32,168 nt of DNA from JADFRG01 sp036986135 (GTDB lineage: Bacteria > Chloroflexota > Anaerolineae > Anaerolineales > E44-bin32): NCBI GenBank assembly GCA_036986135.1, contig BTQZ01000029.1, forward strand, positions 1 through 32,168, written 5' to 3'. Shown here one piece after another: positions 23,111-31,810 of this stretch. The position numbers were made by a program, and so were the translations under genes. Each line of letters begins with the position of its first letter. Positions within the stretch are counted from its first letter, which is position 1. The notes under the pieces were generated by a model, which ran no database searches, was not told the origin of the DNA, and was given only the letters and a program-made list of their open reading frames with translations.

Positions 23111-23138
23111 ATATAGCACGCATTAGAGCACCCGTCAA
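23110..23138 (-). promoter_or_regulatory. Sigma-70-type promoter of the glycosylase gene
   Basis: On the minus strand, TTGACG (23138-23133) and TATATT (23115-23110) are separated by exactly 17 bases. Both hexamers are one base from consensus. The predicted start lies within the LexA box, about 40 bases before the start codon. Confidence 0.75.
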
Positions 23139-23247
23139 CTACTTGTGTCATACTTCTCATTCCGGGTCTCCGTAGACCTGCGTTGATGAGTAGGCTCGGG
23201 GGCCTAGCAATACCATTCCTTGGACTGCAAATTGCGCTAAACGGAGC

Positions 23248-26200
23248 ATGAGCCAAACTGCCATCACACGCGTCCGAACCCTCGCATTCCTGGGAATTGC
23301 GCTATCGGTCTCTGCATGCAGCTCAACTGCGGAACCGACCGCCCCCATCTTGGTTCCCACATCACCTGCAGCCGAAGTGGCCGTCGACCCGACGGTTGAG
23401 CAGTCATCGATGGAAGCAAGCGCTGGGTTGGAAGTCCCGGTTCCGTCTTATGATCCGGTCGAATGGCTGCTCGAGCATGGGCTGATCGAGGGTCCCGCAG
23501 ATCGCAGCCTGGCGCAGGCACCCGGACAGATGGTCGGATCCGTCGACCGATTCTTCGTACGCGATAAAGAATCCGATACGGGTTTTGCAGAAATCACGGC
23601 TGAGCTTCTTTATCAGAATGAACTCGTCTCGATGTGGGTGGAGGACGGAGTGGCAGTCGACCCCAGCGCCCTTGCGGCCGCCGGCGATAAGTTCGCGCGT
23701 GAGATTGTGCCCATCCTGCGCGATTTTTTCGGACAGGAATGGTCGCCGGGAGTCGACAACGATCCGAGACTTTCCATTCTGCATCTCTCCCTTCTTGCCG
23801 ATGCGGTCGGCGAATACAGTTCCGCCGACGAGTATCTTTCTGCGGTCGAGCCGTTCTCCAACCAGCGTGAGATGTTCTACGTGAGCCTTGCTGACTTCGA
23901 GCTCGGCTCAGATAACTACATGGCGACACTGGCGCACGAATTCGAACACATGATTCAGTGGCGCAACGACCCGAGCGAAAGCACCTGGCTGGACGAGGGG
24001 TTGGCCCAGCTTGCTGAGCGCATCGTCGGATACGACACCAATACGACCCACCCGAGCTTCCTTGGCAACACGGATCAGCAGCTCAATGCCTGGCCCTCCA
24101 ATCCAGCCCAGAACCTGCCAAACTACGGAGGCTCCTACCTTTTTGTCTTGTATCTATGGGAGCGATTCGGCGACGATCTGATTCGTGACCTTGCCAGACA
24201 TCCGGAGGATGGGATGGCCGCAGTGCGCCAGTCGCTGGCTCAGAGAGGGCTCGATGCCGATGAGGTTTTCGGAGACTGGACGGTCGCCAACCTACTCGGA
24301 GAACCCTTTCCGCCTTATGGCTATACGCAGGAAACGCTGCGCCCCGCCTGCCCCGTCCGGCAAGTTACCGCTTTGCCAAGCAACATCGAAGGTCGCCTCC
24401 CTCAATACTCTGCGGATTATCTGCGGTTGGAGGGCGCGGGCGAAGTGGAACTAGGCTTCCGAGGCTCCCCTCGCGTGGGTGCGATTCCGGCCAATGCCGC
24501 TAGCGGCACTCATTTCTGGTGGTCAAACCGGGGAGACAACGTGCACTCGACTCTCACTCGGTCTTTCGATCTCACCGGCCTGGAACGCGCCACGCTGCTC
24601 TTCCAAACCTGGCACGATATCGAGCCCTACGCGGACCTCGGCTATGTCTCGATTTCGACGGACGACGGTCAGACCTGGAATTTCCTTAACGGGATCCAGA
24701 CCCGCTACGATCCAGCTTTTGATTATGGGCCGAACTACACTGGAGTGAGCGGCGATCGTGCCCGACCAGAATGGGTATCCGAGCGCATAGACTTGAGCCC
24801 GTACGTGGGCTCTAAAGTGCGGCTGAGGTTCGAGTATATAACCACCTCCCCACACAGCGGGCATGGTTGGGCGATAGACGACATCGCTATTCCCGAACTG
24901 GACTACCTTTACGATGTTGACACCGGCGATGGCGGATGGGTAGGTGAGGGTTTTGTGCGCACGCGACAGGTCGTTGACCAGGCTTGGGCCGTCTATGTCG
25001 CTCTTCCCGGCGAGGTACGAAAACTTCAGGTAGCAGAAGACGGCTCGGCCAGCACCCGCTTCAGTCTCGGCTCCGATCAGGGTGTGGCAACCGTGGTGAT
25101 TGCCGCCATGGCGCCGCGCACAAAAGTCGAGGCGACCTACAAGTTGAGCCTGGCAGGCGGTGCGGCACTATCGCCAGCTAGCGACTCGGGACCTGGGTTG
25201 GGTATCTTCTTCGATGACTTTAGCGACGAATGTAGTGGGTGGGAGATCAACGAATCGGCATCCTCTGCGTATGGCTACCGGGACGAAGCCTTCTACTTCG
25301 AGCTGAGAGATTCCGATCAGATCGCGCTGTCGATCCCGGGGCTCAACCTCAGCGATGCTGTAATCGATGTCCGTACTGAGCAGGCCACCAGCGCGGGCGA
25401 TAACAGCTGGGGCGTGGTTTGTCGATATTTGGATGTCGACAACTACTACGGATTCGAGATTAGCGACGACCAATATTTCACGATCTACGCCTTCCTTGGG
25501 GGGGAGTTTGTACCTTTGCTGGAATGGTCACCGCTGCCATCGATTGCTACCGGCGACGGCGCTCAAAACCGGCTCTCTGCCTCCTGTGTGGGTGACACAC
25601 TGAGCCTTTCCCTGCATGGTCAGCAGGTTGCAAGCGTTACCGACAGTAGGCTGACTGCAGGAGACATTGGCTTGACGGTCAGCACTTATGACGGTGGAGG
25701 AGCACGCGTCCTATTTGATAACCTGCGAGTAGAGACGCCGGATTATGCTTCGCTTCCGGATGTACTTCTATTTGATGACTTCGCGGACCCGGGCGGTGGA
25801 TGGCTTGTCAGCTCGGATCCCGAGAGTGCGGTCGGCTACCTCGAAGGCGAGTACTTCATCGATGTTTTCCTGCCCGACTATTGGACCTGGTCGCTTGTTG
25901 GTGGCGATTATGTCGACATCGTGGTTGAAGTCGATACACGAATCGACACTCCGACGCCAGGCAATAGCTGGGGGTTGTTCTGCCGGTACCAGGATGAGGA
26001 TAATCAATACGCCTTCGAAATCGGCAACGATGGGCTGTTTGTAATCTATGCGCTTGTTGGTGGGGAATTTGTGCAGCTGTCCGATTGGATGTTCTCCACC
26101 GCGATCAACACCGGGCCGGGCGCGGAGAATCACATCCGAGTGAGCTGCGTGGGGGATGCTTTGGAGCTCGTGGTCAACGGAGTGACCTTGGCAGAGGTCA

Positions 26201-26304
26201 GAGACTCGACTTTTCGAAGCGGAGACGTGGCTTTGCTAGGCGCGACCTACGAAGCAGGCGGCAGCCGGGTGCTGTTTGACAACCTCGTCTTGCGTCAGCC
26301 GTGA
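23248..26304 (+). CDS. Secreted zinc metallopeptidase lipoprotein (immune inhibitor A/M6-like) with twin C-terminal domains
   Basis: This 1018-residue protein starts with a lipoprotein signal (LGIALSVSAC, C24) and a Pro/Thr/Val-rich linker. The catalytic domain holds LAHEFEHMIQW (HExxH, H230-H234) and WLDEGLAQLAE, with E250 as the likely third zinc ligand. At about 420-550 comes an immune-inhibitor-A/MAM-like beta domain (HFWWSNRGDN, SISTDDGQTWNFL, HGWAIDDIAIPE). Two related domains of about 175 residues follow at about 654-830 and 841-1018, each with FDDF, NSWG, CRY.D.DN.Y.FEI, GGEFV and ARVLFDNL-type ends; these look like lectin-like (LamG/3-keto-disaccharide hydrolase type) folds. It is probably anchored at the outer face of the membrane and degrades extracellular protein. 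The ATG at 23248 has GGAG unusually close. Confidence 0.85.
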   Translation: MSQTAITRVRTLAFLGIALSVSACSSTAEPTAPILVPTSPAAEVAVDPTVEQSSMEASAGLEVPVPSYDPVEWLLEHGLIEGPADRSLAQAPGQMVGSVDRFFVRDKESDTGFAEITAELLYQNELVSMWVEDGVAVDPSALAAAGDKFAREIVPILRDFFGQEWSPGVDNDPRLSILHLSLLADAVGEYSSADEYLSAVEPFSNQREMFYVSLADFELGSDNYMATLAHEFEHMIQWRNDPSESTWLDEGLAQLAERIVGYDTNTTHPSFLGNTDQQLNAWPSNPAQNLPNYGGSYLFVLYLWERFGDDLIRDLARHPEDGMAAVRQSLAQRGLDADEVFGDWTVANLLGEPFPPYGYTQETLRPACPVRQVTALPSNIEGRLPQYSADYLRLEGAGEVELGFRGSPRVGAIPANAASGTHFWWSNRGDNVHSTLTRSFDLTGLERATLLFQTWHDIEPYADLGYVSISTDDGQTWNFLNGIQTRYDPAFDYGPNYTGVSGDRARPEWVSERIDLSPYVGSKVRLRFEYITTSPHSGHGWAIDDIAIPELDYLYDVDTGDGGWVGEGFVRTRQVVDQAWAVYVALPGEVRKLQVAEDGSASTRFSLGSDQGVATVVIAAMAPRTKVEATYKLSLAGGAALSPASDSGPGLGIFFDDFSDECSGWEINESASSAYGYRDEAFYFELRDSDQIALSIPGLNLSDAVIDVRTEQATSAGDNSWGVVCRYLDVDNYYGFEISDDQYFTIYAFLGGEFVPLLEWSPLPSIATGDGAQNRLSASCVGDTLSLSLHGQQVASVTDSRLTAGDIGLTVSTYDGGGARVLFDNLRVETPDYASLPDVLLFDDFADPGGGWLVSSDPESAVGYLEGEYFIDVFLPDYWTWSLVGGDYVDIVVEVDTRIDTPTPGNSWGLFCRYQDEDNQYAFEIGNDGLFVIYALVGGEFVQLSDWMFSTAINTGPGAENHIRVSCVGDALELVVNGVTLAEVRDSTFRSGDVALLGATYEAGGSRVLFDNLVLRQP

Positions 26305-26527
26305 GTCGGTCCTGCGGACGGGATCAGATTTCCAAGGGCGGCGACTGCCCTTCGCCGGCCCGCAATGTGCTCACACACCGCATCAATGCCCTCGAGGCGC
26401 AGCTGGGGCTGCGGCCCAACGACCAGCTCCAATCCAAGGCGGCCGAGACCCCGGCGCAGCTCGACGCGCTGGCGGCGAACCAGTCTCTCCGCTACTGTCC
26501 GCAGGCAGCTATACTCCAACGACTCGC
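26305..26527 (+). other. Intergenic region with a possible short coding remnant
   Basis: A plus-strand frame overlapping the peptidase stop (GTG at 26301, running to 26561) reads NVLTHRINALEAQLGLRPND and then LQSKAAETPAQLDALAANQS, a plausible helical peptide, but there is no ribosome binding site and it runs into the convergent lipoprotein gene. A perfect six-base stem AAGGGC (26334-26339) with GCCCTT (26347-26352) might help end the peptidase transcript. I cannot assign a family. Confidence 0.3.
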
Positions 26528-27334
26528 CTATGGCCACGGGATGGCCACCGGATCTGTGTAGCCGTGCTTCTCGACCACATAGAGCTTCCCACTCGAGGGG
26601 CTGTCACAGCTCGTTAGATCGCTAAAAGTGTACGTGGTGCCATAGGTCTGTCCATACACATCGAGGAGCCCCGCCTGGGTGCACACACGCGCTTCCAGGA
26701 AGTAGCCGCGATCGTCGTCCACCGTCATCCAAACCGCATCCCAGCTCACCACGACTTGATTTCCATTTCGAACCGCACTGACCTTCTTTACCGGTCCGTA
26801 CAGCGTCGATTGGGGTAGAGGAGAGATGTAAGCAACGACCCTATAAGGATCATCGTCCAAATCGACCACCGTGGCCGACACCCAGCAGGCGTAATTCAGC
26901 TTGTCGAAGCGCACCCAGAGCCAAGTGGCGTTGTAGCTGCGGTTCCACAGTAATCCATGGTCCCCTTCGTACAGGTCACCCGCATGTAGATAGGCCACGT
27001 CCGGACCGTATCGGCAATGCGCCGAACCGACGTTCACATTCACGTCCGGAAAATCGAAAGTTGGGGTGGGCGTTATGGTCGGCGTCGGCGTGATCGAGGG
27101 CGTCAGCGTGATGGTAGGCGTATACGTGGCCGTCGGCGTAAATGTTGAAGTGGGAGTGACGGTCGCGGTGGGAGGATCGGTGCGCGTGGAGGTGGAGCTA
27201 GCGGTCGGCAGCTCAGGGGTTGGCGTTGCGGAAGGGCTGCCAACGGCCGGCGCGCTACATGCCGCCAGGATCGCAAATCCACCCATTAATAGCCAAATAT
27301 GATGCTTGGGTGGATGCTCTCGATATTTGGGCAT
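26528..27334 (-). CDS. Lipoprotein with Thr/Pro linker, SH3-like and fibronectin-like domains
   Basis: This 268-residue surface protein has a lipobox (GGFAILAAC, C26). A low-complexity Thr/Pro linker covers about residues 36-94, encoded by 27053-27229 and made of TPTPTIT-type repeats; such linkers commonly span the wall layer in Chloroflexota. Residues about 97-158 resemble an SH3b domain (NVNVGSAHCRYGPDVAYLHAGD, WLWVRFDKLNYACWVSATVV) with two cysteines that could pair. The rest has a fibronectin III-like feel (VKKVSAVRNGNQVVVSWDAV and later TYTFSDL). The function is unknown, probably binding to wall or ligand. The ATG at 27334 has no clear ribosome binding site. Confidence 0.75.
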   Translation of the reverse strand: MPKYREHPPKHHIWLLMGGFAILAACSAPAVGSPSATPTPELPTASSTSTRTDPPTATVTPTSTFTPTATYTPTITLTPSITPTPTITPTPTFDFPDVNVNVGSAHCRYGPDVAYLHAGDLYEGDHGLLWNRSYNATWLWVRFDKLNYACWVSATVVDLDDDPYRVVAYISPLPQSTLYGPVKKVSAVRNGNQVVVSWDAVWMTVDDDRGYFLEARVCTQAGLLDVYGQTYGTTYTFSDLTSCDSPSSGKLYVVEKHGYTDPVAIPWP

Positions 27335-27391
27335 GGCCTACCGCGAGAGTTTAGGCCAGCCCACCTCGAGACACAATGTACCTAAGGTCGC

Positions 27392-27544
27392 CTAGAATAT
27401 TGCGGCAAAGAGCCAGCCGGCGGCGAATGCCAAGCTTAGCGACATCGCGGTCCGCGTTGGATAGTTCCAGCGCCGCGTAAGCCGCGGCTTTTGGGTCGTT
27501 GCAGATTCGAAATCCCGTACATGGACCTTGGCTCTCACAACCAC
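27392..27544 (-). CDS. Possible small membrane protein downstream of the AHSA1 gene
   Basis: A frame following the AHSA1 gene ends in a transmembrane-like segment, TAMSLSLAFAAGWLFAAIF, preceded by a basic stretch (KPRLTRRWNYP). The upstream start is unclear: GTG at 27544 is one option, and the frame stays open back to 27637 inside AHSA1. There is no good ribosome binding site. The hydrophobic tail after a basic region suits a single-pass protein made as the third gene of the ArsR operon, but it may not be real. Confidence 0.35.
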   Translation of the reverse strand: MVVRAKVHVRDFESATTQKPRLTRRWNYPTRTAMSLSLAFAAGWLFAAIF

Positions 27545-27579
27545 AGGGTCGTAAATCGTCGGTTCTCCGGAATTCCTCT

Positions 27580-28047
27580 TCAGCTCAATTCCTTGCTGAC
27601 GAGCATCTGCTCCAGCGTATCGAGGAACTCCGCCCAATGCTCTTCGGTGGAGGCCACCCCCGGCTCGGGCATCTGCGAATGGGTCACCTCGAGCTCCATG
27701 GTGTCCCCTCGATCGTGAAACGTCAGCTCCACCAGGCTCGGCGTGGGGGGTTCTCGCCAGTCAGCCTTCCAGTCGAACGTATAGCTGAGCCTCTGGTTCC
27801 GCTCGACCTCTTGATAGACGCCAACGAAGGTCCATTCAACGCCGGACTCCTTATGGAGTACTCGGTTGAAGTAGACACCCCCCGGCCTCACATCGATGTC
27901 GAGTGCCAAGTTGTCATAGGAGTGACCCATTCCCCATTTTGCGAGGGCGTCTGTCTCCGTGAAGGCTCGGTACACCACTTCGACCGGTGCACTGAAGCTG
28001 CGCTTCATCTCCACCGCTCCCAGACCTTCTTGTATTGTTTCTGTCAT
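27580..28047 (-). CDS. SRPBCC/AHSA1 family protein
   Basis: This 155-residue START-like fold protein matches the activator-of-Hsp90-homologue-1 family. It opens with VEMKRSFSAPVEVVYRAFTE and has the block LAKWGMGHSYDNLALDIDVRPGG, VGVYQEVERNQRLSYTFDW, and the C-terminal helix EHWAEFLDTLEQMLVSK. These proteins bind small hydrophobic ligands in a cavity; in bacteria they are very often encoded directly after an ArsR regulator. Here the start ATG overlaps the ArsR stop in an ATGA, so translation is coupled. The ligand is unknown. Confidence 0.88.
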   Translation of the reverse strand: MTETIQEGLGAVEMKRSFSAPVEVVYRAFTETDALAKWGMGHSYDNLALDIDVRPGGVYFNRVLHKESGVEWTFVGVYQEVERNQRLSYTFDWKADWREPPTPSLVELTFHDRGDTMELEVTHSQMPEPGVASTEEHWAEFLDTLEQMLVSKELS

Positions 28048-28391
28048 GATTCATCCTCCTTCGTCTGCGTTTCTTCAAGGTATTCGTCGAGAGCAGCAAA
28101 GCTCTCTTCCCAATATTGACGTGTGCGCTCGATCCACTCCGAGGCGTCGCCTAGTTTTTCCGCATCCAGCGTGCAGTAACGGAATCGACCTTCTTTTCTC
28201 TTCCGGATCAAACCAGCCTTCTTCAGGACATTCAGATGTTTGGTAACCGCTGGCTGAGACATGTCGAAGCGGCCCGCAAGCTCCAACACCGAGCGTTCGC
28301 TTCGCGTAAGGAGGTCCAGGATCTCCCGCCGCGTCCGGTTTGCCAGCGCTCCAAAGATATCGTCTAGCTGTTCAGCACTACATATAACCAT
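28044..28391 (-). CDS. ArsR family transcriptional repressor
   Basis: This 115-residue winged-helix protein has the ArsR layout: DDIFGALANRTRREILDLL, then the recognition helix FDMSQPAVTKHLNVLKKAGL and the wing IRKRKEGRFRYCTL. There is no ELCVC-type metal site, so it is probably of the AHSA1-linked subgroup that does not sense metals. It forms an operon with the AHSA1 gene. The start codon ATG at 28391 lies inside a perfect inverted repeat, and a consensus promoter lies so close that the message would be leaderless. Autorepression through this palindrome is the expected control. Confidence 0.88.
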   Translation of the reverse strand: MVICSAEQLDDIFGALANRTRREILDLLTRSERSVLELAGRFDMSQPAVTKHLNVLKKAGLIRKRKEGRFRYCTLDAEKLGDASEWIERTRQYWEESFAALDEYLEETQTKEDES

Positions 28392-28401
28392 TTGGTTATA
28401 T
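28382..28401. promoter_or_regulatory. Operator palindrome over the arsR start codon
   Basis: ATATAACC (28382-28389) and GGTTATAT (28394-28401) are perfect inverted copies around four bases. The arsR ATG (28391-28389) is in the middle, and the right arm touches the -10 hexamer. The symmetry and spacing fit an ArsR-type dimer site. Confidence 0.7.
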
Positions 28402-28428
28402 TTATAGCCGAAAAGCGAGGCCTGTCAA
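28401..28428 (-). promoter_or_regulatory. Consensus promoter of the arsR-AHSA1 operon
   Basis: On the minus strand TTGACA (28428-28423) is followed after 16 bases by TATAAA (28406-28401). The start codon begins nine bases after the -10 hexamer, so transcription should begin at or within a few bases of the ATG, giving a leaderless or near-leaderless message. Confidence 0.75.
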
Positions 28429-28477
28429 GGCCCAAATTCCTGACGAGAAGTCCGGTTACTATAGTGATGCCTGTTCA

Positions 28478-30613
28478 GTGAAATCACTTCTATCTCTGTT
28501 CGGCTTGGCCTTGACCGTTGCTGTGATCAGTTCCTGTGGCCCGGCATCGCCGACGCCTCCATCGACCTTGACCGCAACCCTTCCGGCGCTTTCTGTCCAA
28601 CCCTCCCCCACGCCAGACAGCCACTCGCCGCTCGGCGGCGGAACTGGTCTGATCGCTTTCTCCTCCCCGCGCGACGGAGTCTCGACCATCTTCACCATCT
28701 CGGTCGAGACTGGCGATGTCCGCCGTCTCACCGAATCCGGCTCGCGCTTGAACCAGCCGACCTGGTCTCCCGATGGGCGGCGCCTCGGCTACGTGCGCTG
28801 GTCCGGCAGCGTAGAACATGACATCTGGTTCATGAGCGGCCAGGAATCCGAGCACACGCGGGTGACATCCATTCTTGGCAGCAGCGACATCGAACCATCG
28901 TGGTCACCCGACGGAACGAAGATCGCCTTCACATCTTCCCGCGATAGCCACCTCGACTCGACCGGCGATGAAGTGTTTGTAATGAACGTGTATGTGGTTG
29001 ATCTCGAGACCCTGCGACAGGTCCAGCTAACCGATTCCGTTACCTGGGACACCGATCCCGACTGGTCGCCGAACGGTCAGCAGATCGCGTGGCAAGGCGT
29101 TCGCAATGGCAACAACGAGATCCTAGTAATGGCCAGTGACGGGTCTGAGATTGTGAACCTCACTCGGCACAAAGATAGTGACGCAAACCCGGCCTGGTCA
29201 CCCGACGGCAGTCGGATTGCCTTTGTCTCCGATCGATCTGGAAATGAAGAGATTTATGTAATGGATCGTGACGGATCGAATGTCCGCCAACTGACCAATA
29301 ATCCTGAGCGAGATAAGGCTCCGGCCTGGTCGCCGGATGGTCAATGGCTAGCTTACCAATCAGAGCACCAATCCAACTTCGATATTTACATCATGCGCGG
29401 GGATGGATCTCGCCAGGCCCGTATTACTCGCGATCTCGATTTCGATGGCTTTCCCAGTTGGCAGCCTCCGGTTTCCGGTGCTGCTCTAATTGGGACAGAA
29501 CGGGAGATTGACCGGGATTCGATCCCAGAGTTCATCTCCTTCCGCACCATATCCTGGATCAGCGAACACGCAGTCCCACTGCTTACCCGCGTACCGATCG
29601 GCTTTACAGCTGATTTAGAGTCTTTGTCTCCAGTCATCGGATCTTCCAGGCTCGTTGACCTGGGCGGGCAAGGATTCGGTACTGATGAAGATTTCACGCT
29701 GCGTCACCGGTTGATCGAATTCTTGATCCAAGTCATGGGGTTCAATACGATTGTGCTGGAGATCGGTCGCGAGCAGGCGCTCCTGCTTGATCGGTATGTG
29801 AACCAGGGCGAAGGCGATCCAGGGCTTGCGATCGATATGATCGACGATCCCCGATGGCGTAACCCGGCCTTTCTCGATCTAGTTGAGTGGGTCCGAGACC
29901 GTAACCTAGATCCCGACCGGGGCTCCCTCATTCATATTTACGGAATTGCCTCTACTGACTCCTGGCCGCCGTTGGATGTGGTCGGCGACCAAATCTTTTC
30001 GGGCTCGATCGCTATCAGCGAGTCCGCCTTCCTCTATCTAAATGAGCGGGACCGCGCCATGGACGCCAACACTCGCTGGTTGATCGGGCAGCTCGGTTCG
30101 AATTCCAAATTGATCCTCTGGGCTAACGATTTTGACTTGCTTCAAACAACCGATCCGATGCCCAGGGGTCTTGCCTTTGCGCTTGCGGCTCAACCGTGTT
30201 TGGGGGAATTGATCGGCACGCTGCTGGGCCAGCAGCCGTTCAGTATCGGCCTGGTGGTAGGGCGTGGCATGATGACTCGAGTGGATCCGAGTGGATCACT
30301 CGAGCCGATTCCGATCGATAGCTCTCCGGCAGGTAGCTTCGAGTGGATGGGGGCTGGTACCGGCTTGGCCACGTTCTTGATACCTGATCTCAGGGGTAGT
30401 GGGAATTCGATGCTGGACCGCCACATACTTGGCCGCGCCGTGCTTTCTAATCACCCCGAAATCGGTTTCCAGCAGGTGAACCTATCCCAGGCATACGACG
30501 CGCTGATCTATGTCGATGAGGTCCGGCCAACCAGACCGCTTACAAATTTCGAGGGACCTGAAAACAAGGTGCCGGTTCCAACCTGCGCTGTTCGGACGTC
30601 CTGTATTGAGTGA
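28478..30613 (+). CDS. Lipoprotein with PD40 beta-propeller and degenerate erythromycin-esterase-like domain
   Basis: This 711-residue protein begins at a GTG with a lipobox signal (LALTVAVISSC, C20) and a Pro/Ser/Thr linker. Residues about 55-330 form a TolB-like propeller with five W-S-P-D/N-G repeats (WSPDGRRLGYV, WSPDGTKIAFTS, WSPNGQQIAWQ, WSPDGSRIAFVS, WSPDGQWLAYQS) plus a closing PSWQPP. Residues about 345-690 match the erythromycin-esterase (EreA/EreB) family: FTLRHRLIEFLIQVMGFNTIVLE, NQGEGDP and LVEWVRDRN. The family's catalytic LGEATHGT reads LGGQGFGT here (about 394-401), and the WAHNxH motif reads WANDFD (about 545-550), so the key Glu and His residues are lost. It is likely a binding protein rather than a hydrolase. 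Confidence 0.8.
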   Translation: MKSLLSLFGLALTVAVISSCGPASPTPPSTLTATLPALSVQPSPTPDSHSPLGGGTGLIAFSSPRDGVSTIFTISVETGDVRRLTESGSRLNQPTWSPDGRRLGYVRWSGSVEHDIWFMSGQESEHTRVTSILGSSDIEPSWSPDGTKIAFTSSRDSHLDSTGDEVFVMNVYVVDLETLRQVQLTDSVTWDTDPDWSPNGQQIAWQGVRNGNNEILVMASDGSEIVNLTRHKDSDANPAWSPDGSRIAFVSDRSGNEEIYVMDRDGSNVRQLTNNPERDKAPAWSPDGQWLAYQSEHQSNFDIYIMRGDGSRQARITRDLDFDGFPSWQPPVSGAALIGTEREIDRDSIPEFISFRTISWISEHAVPLLTRVPIGFTADLESLSPVIGSSRLVDLGGQGFGTDEDFTLRHRLIEFLIQVMGFNTIVLEIGREQALLLDRYVNQGEGDPGLAIDMIDDPRWRNPAFLDLVEWVRDRNLDPDRGSLIHIYGIASTDSWPPLDVVGDQIFSGSIAISESAFLYLNERDRAMDANTRWLIGQLGSNSKLILWANDFDLLQTTDPMPRGLAFALAAQPCLGELIGTLLGQQPFSIGLVVGRGMMTRVDPSGSLEPIPIDSSPAGSFEWMGAGTGLATFLIPDLRGSGNSMLDRHILGRAVLSNHPEIGFQQVNLSQAYDALIYVDEVRPTRPLTNFEGPENKVPVPTCAVRTSCIE

Positions 30614-30727
30614 TCCCTGTAATTGCTGTGCTGCCTCGAACCTGCTTCTCTCGACCAATCACAAGCAAGAAAACCCGAGAATAGGCAGCTCCCCCAGCGG
30701 ATTTCGATGTTCGATGGAGGAGATGGG

Positions 30728-31705
30728 TTATATGCGCAGCTCGACGATATCCCCGTCATGCAGCACGTGGTCTCGACTCACCATCTGGCCCTCGAATACC
30801 CCCTCCCCCCAGACACGCGCGGACTTCAACTGTGCGTAGAAATCCTGGTGGATCTCACGTGCAAACTCCTCCACCGTTCCGCCGCGCTTCATCACAAAGG
30901 GAGCATGCATATTAGGCTCATTCCCTGGCGTTTTCGAGAAAATGCGCATGATCTCTAAGCGATCGAAGATCGCCCATCCCAACTCTTGCAGCCCCCGGCC
31001 GGTGACTGCGGAAACTGCCAGTACCGGCCAATCGCCCTCAAGCAGCCGCGTAAAGATCTCTAGATTCTCCTCGGCTTCCGCATCATCACACTTGTTCGCC
31101 AGCACCAGGATGGGCGCGTACTCGGTCTTCTTTCGACCATTGCTCTCCACGGTGGGATCGATGCGATGCTGTCTCATCTGTTCCAGCGTCTTTTCTAGCT
31201 GTTGGTTGGGATCCATGGTCAGATCAACCACTGGCAGCACCAGATCCGCGCGCCGGACGAGATCCATCAGCGCCGGCTCTATGAAGTCCCGATCGAGGGA
31301 GGGCGTGTCGATGAATTGGAACTGGACGTTCTCTACTTCGAGCATTCCTGGCGTCGGCTGCCAGGTCGTCTGCGGGGCTGGCGAGACCTCGGGAGCTGCA
31401 TTCGTCAGCGCCTCCAGCAGCGCAGACTTGCCGGTGTTCGCTGGTCCGACCAGGACGATCATGCCCGCCCCGGCCTTTTCAATCAGCCACGCCGGATCTC
31501 CGCCTCCCCCCTTCTTCTTGGTCTGGGCGGCTGCGCGCAGTTTCGACAGCTTGCGCCGCAGGTCCGCCCTCAGCTTGTCGGTACCCTTGTGTTTCGGGAC
31601 GGTGCTGATGAGCGCTTCCAGGCGAGTCACCTTCTCCTGGGGGTCGGAGGCTTCCTTATATTCTCGCTCCGCTGTGAAGTACTCGGGGGGCAGATTGGTG
31701 GGCAC
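30728..31705 (-). CDS. Obg/DRG-like GTPase with C-terminal TGS domain
   Basis: This 325-residue P-loop GTPase starts with a helical, basic N-terminus (NLPPEYFTAEREYKEASDPQ and on to KLRADLRRKLSKL). The G domain follows: G1 VLVGPANTGKSAL, G2-region Thr in QTTWQPTPGML, G3 FIDTPS, G4 LANKCD and G5 VSAVTGRGL. A TGS domain closes the chain (FVMKRGGTVEEFAREIHQDF, then VSRDHVLHDGDIVELRI). The layout is that of DRG-like GTPases, which are linked to ribosomes and translation. G3 is DTPS rather than DxPG, a mild oddity. The GTG at 31705 is chosen because the relatives I know begin with a short PxNLPPEYF; the ATG at 31762 would add 19 residues of no recognisable kind. Confidence 0.85.
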   Translation of the reverse strand: MPTNLPPEYFTAEREYKEASDPQEKVTRLEALISTVPKHKGTDKLRADLRRKLSKLRAAAQTKKKGGGGDPAWLIEKAGAGMIVLVGPANTGKSALLEALTNAAPEVSPAPQTTWQPTPGMLEVENVQFQFIDTPSLDRDFIEPALMDLVRRADLVLPVVDLTMDPNQQLEKTLEQMRQHRIDPTVESNGRKKTEYAPILVLANKCDDAEAEENLEIFTRLLEGDWPVLAVSAVTGRGLQELGWAIFDRLEIMRIFSKTPGNEPNMHAPFVMKRGGTVEEFAREIHQDFYAQLKSARVWGEGVFEGQMVSRDHVLHDGDIVELRI

Positions 31706-31810
31706 GCGCCTATGATAACCGCGGTCTCCGCACGCGGATGGAACACCATTCATCCGGTCCAATGCTCCTCATTCCTATAGCAATGAGGTGAAGCGCGCTT
31801 AAAGTACTGG

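Noticed and set aside
27053..27229. Short-period repeats as a CRISPR-like or VNTR locus
   Set aside because: The repeats encode the Thr/Pro linker of a lipoprotein and have no spacers.
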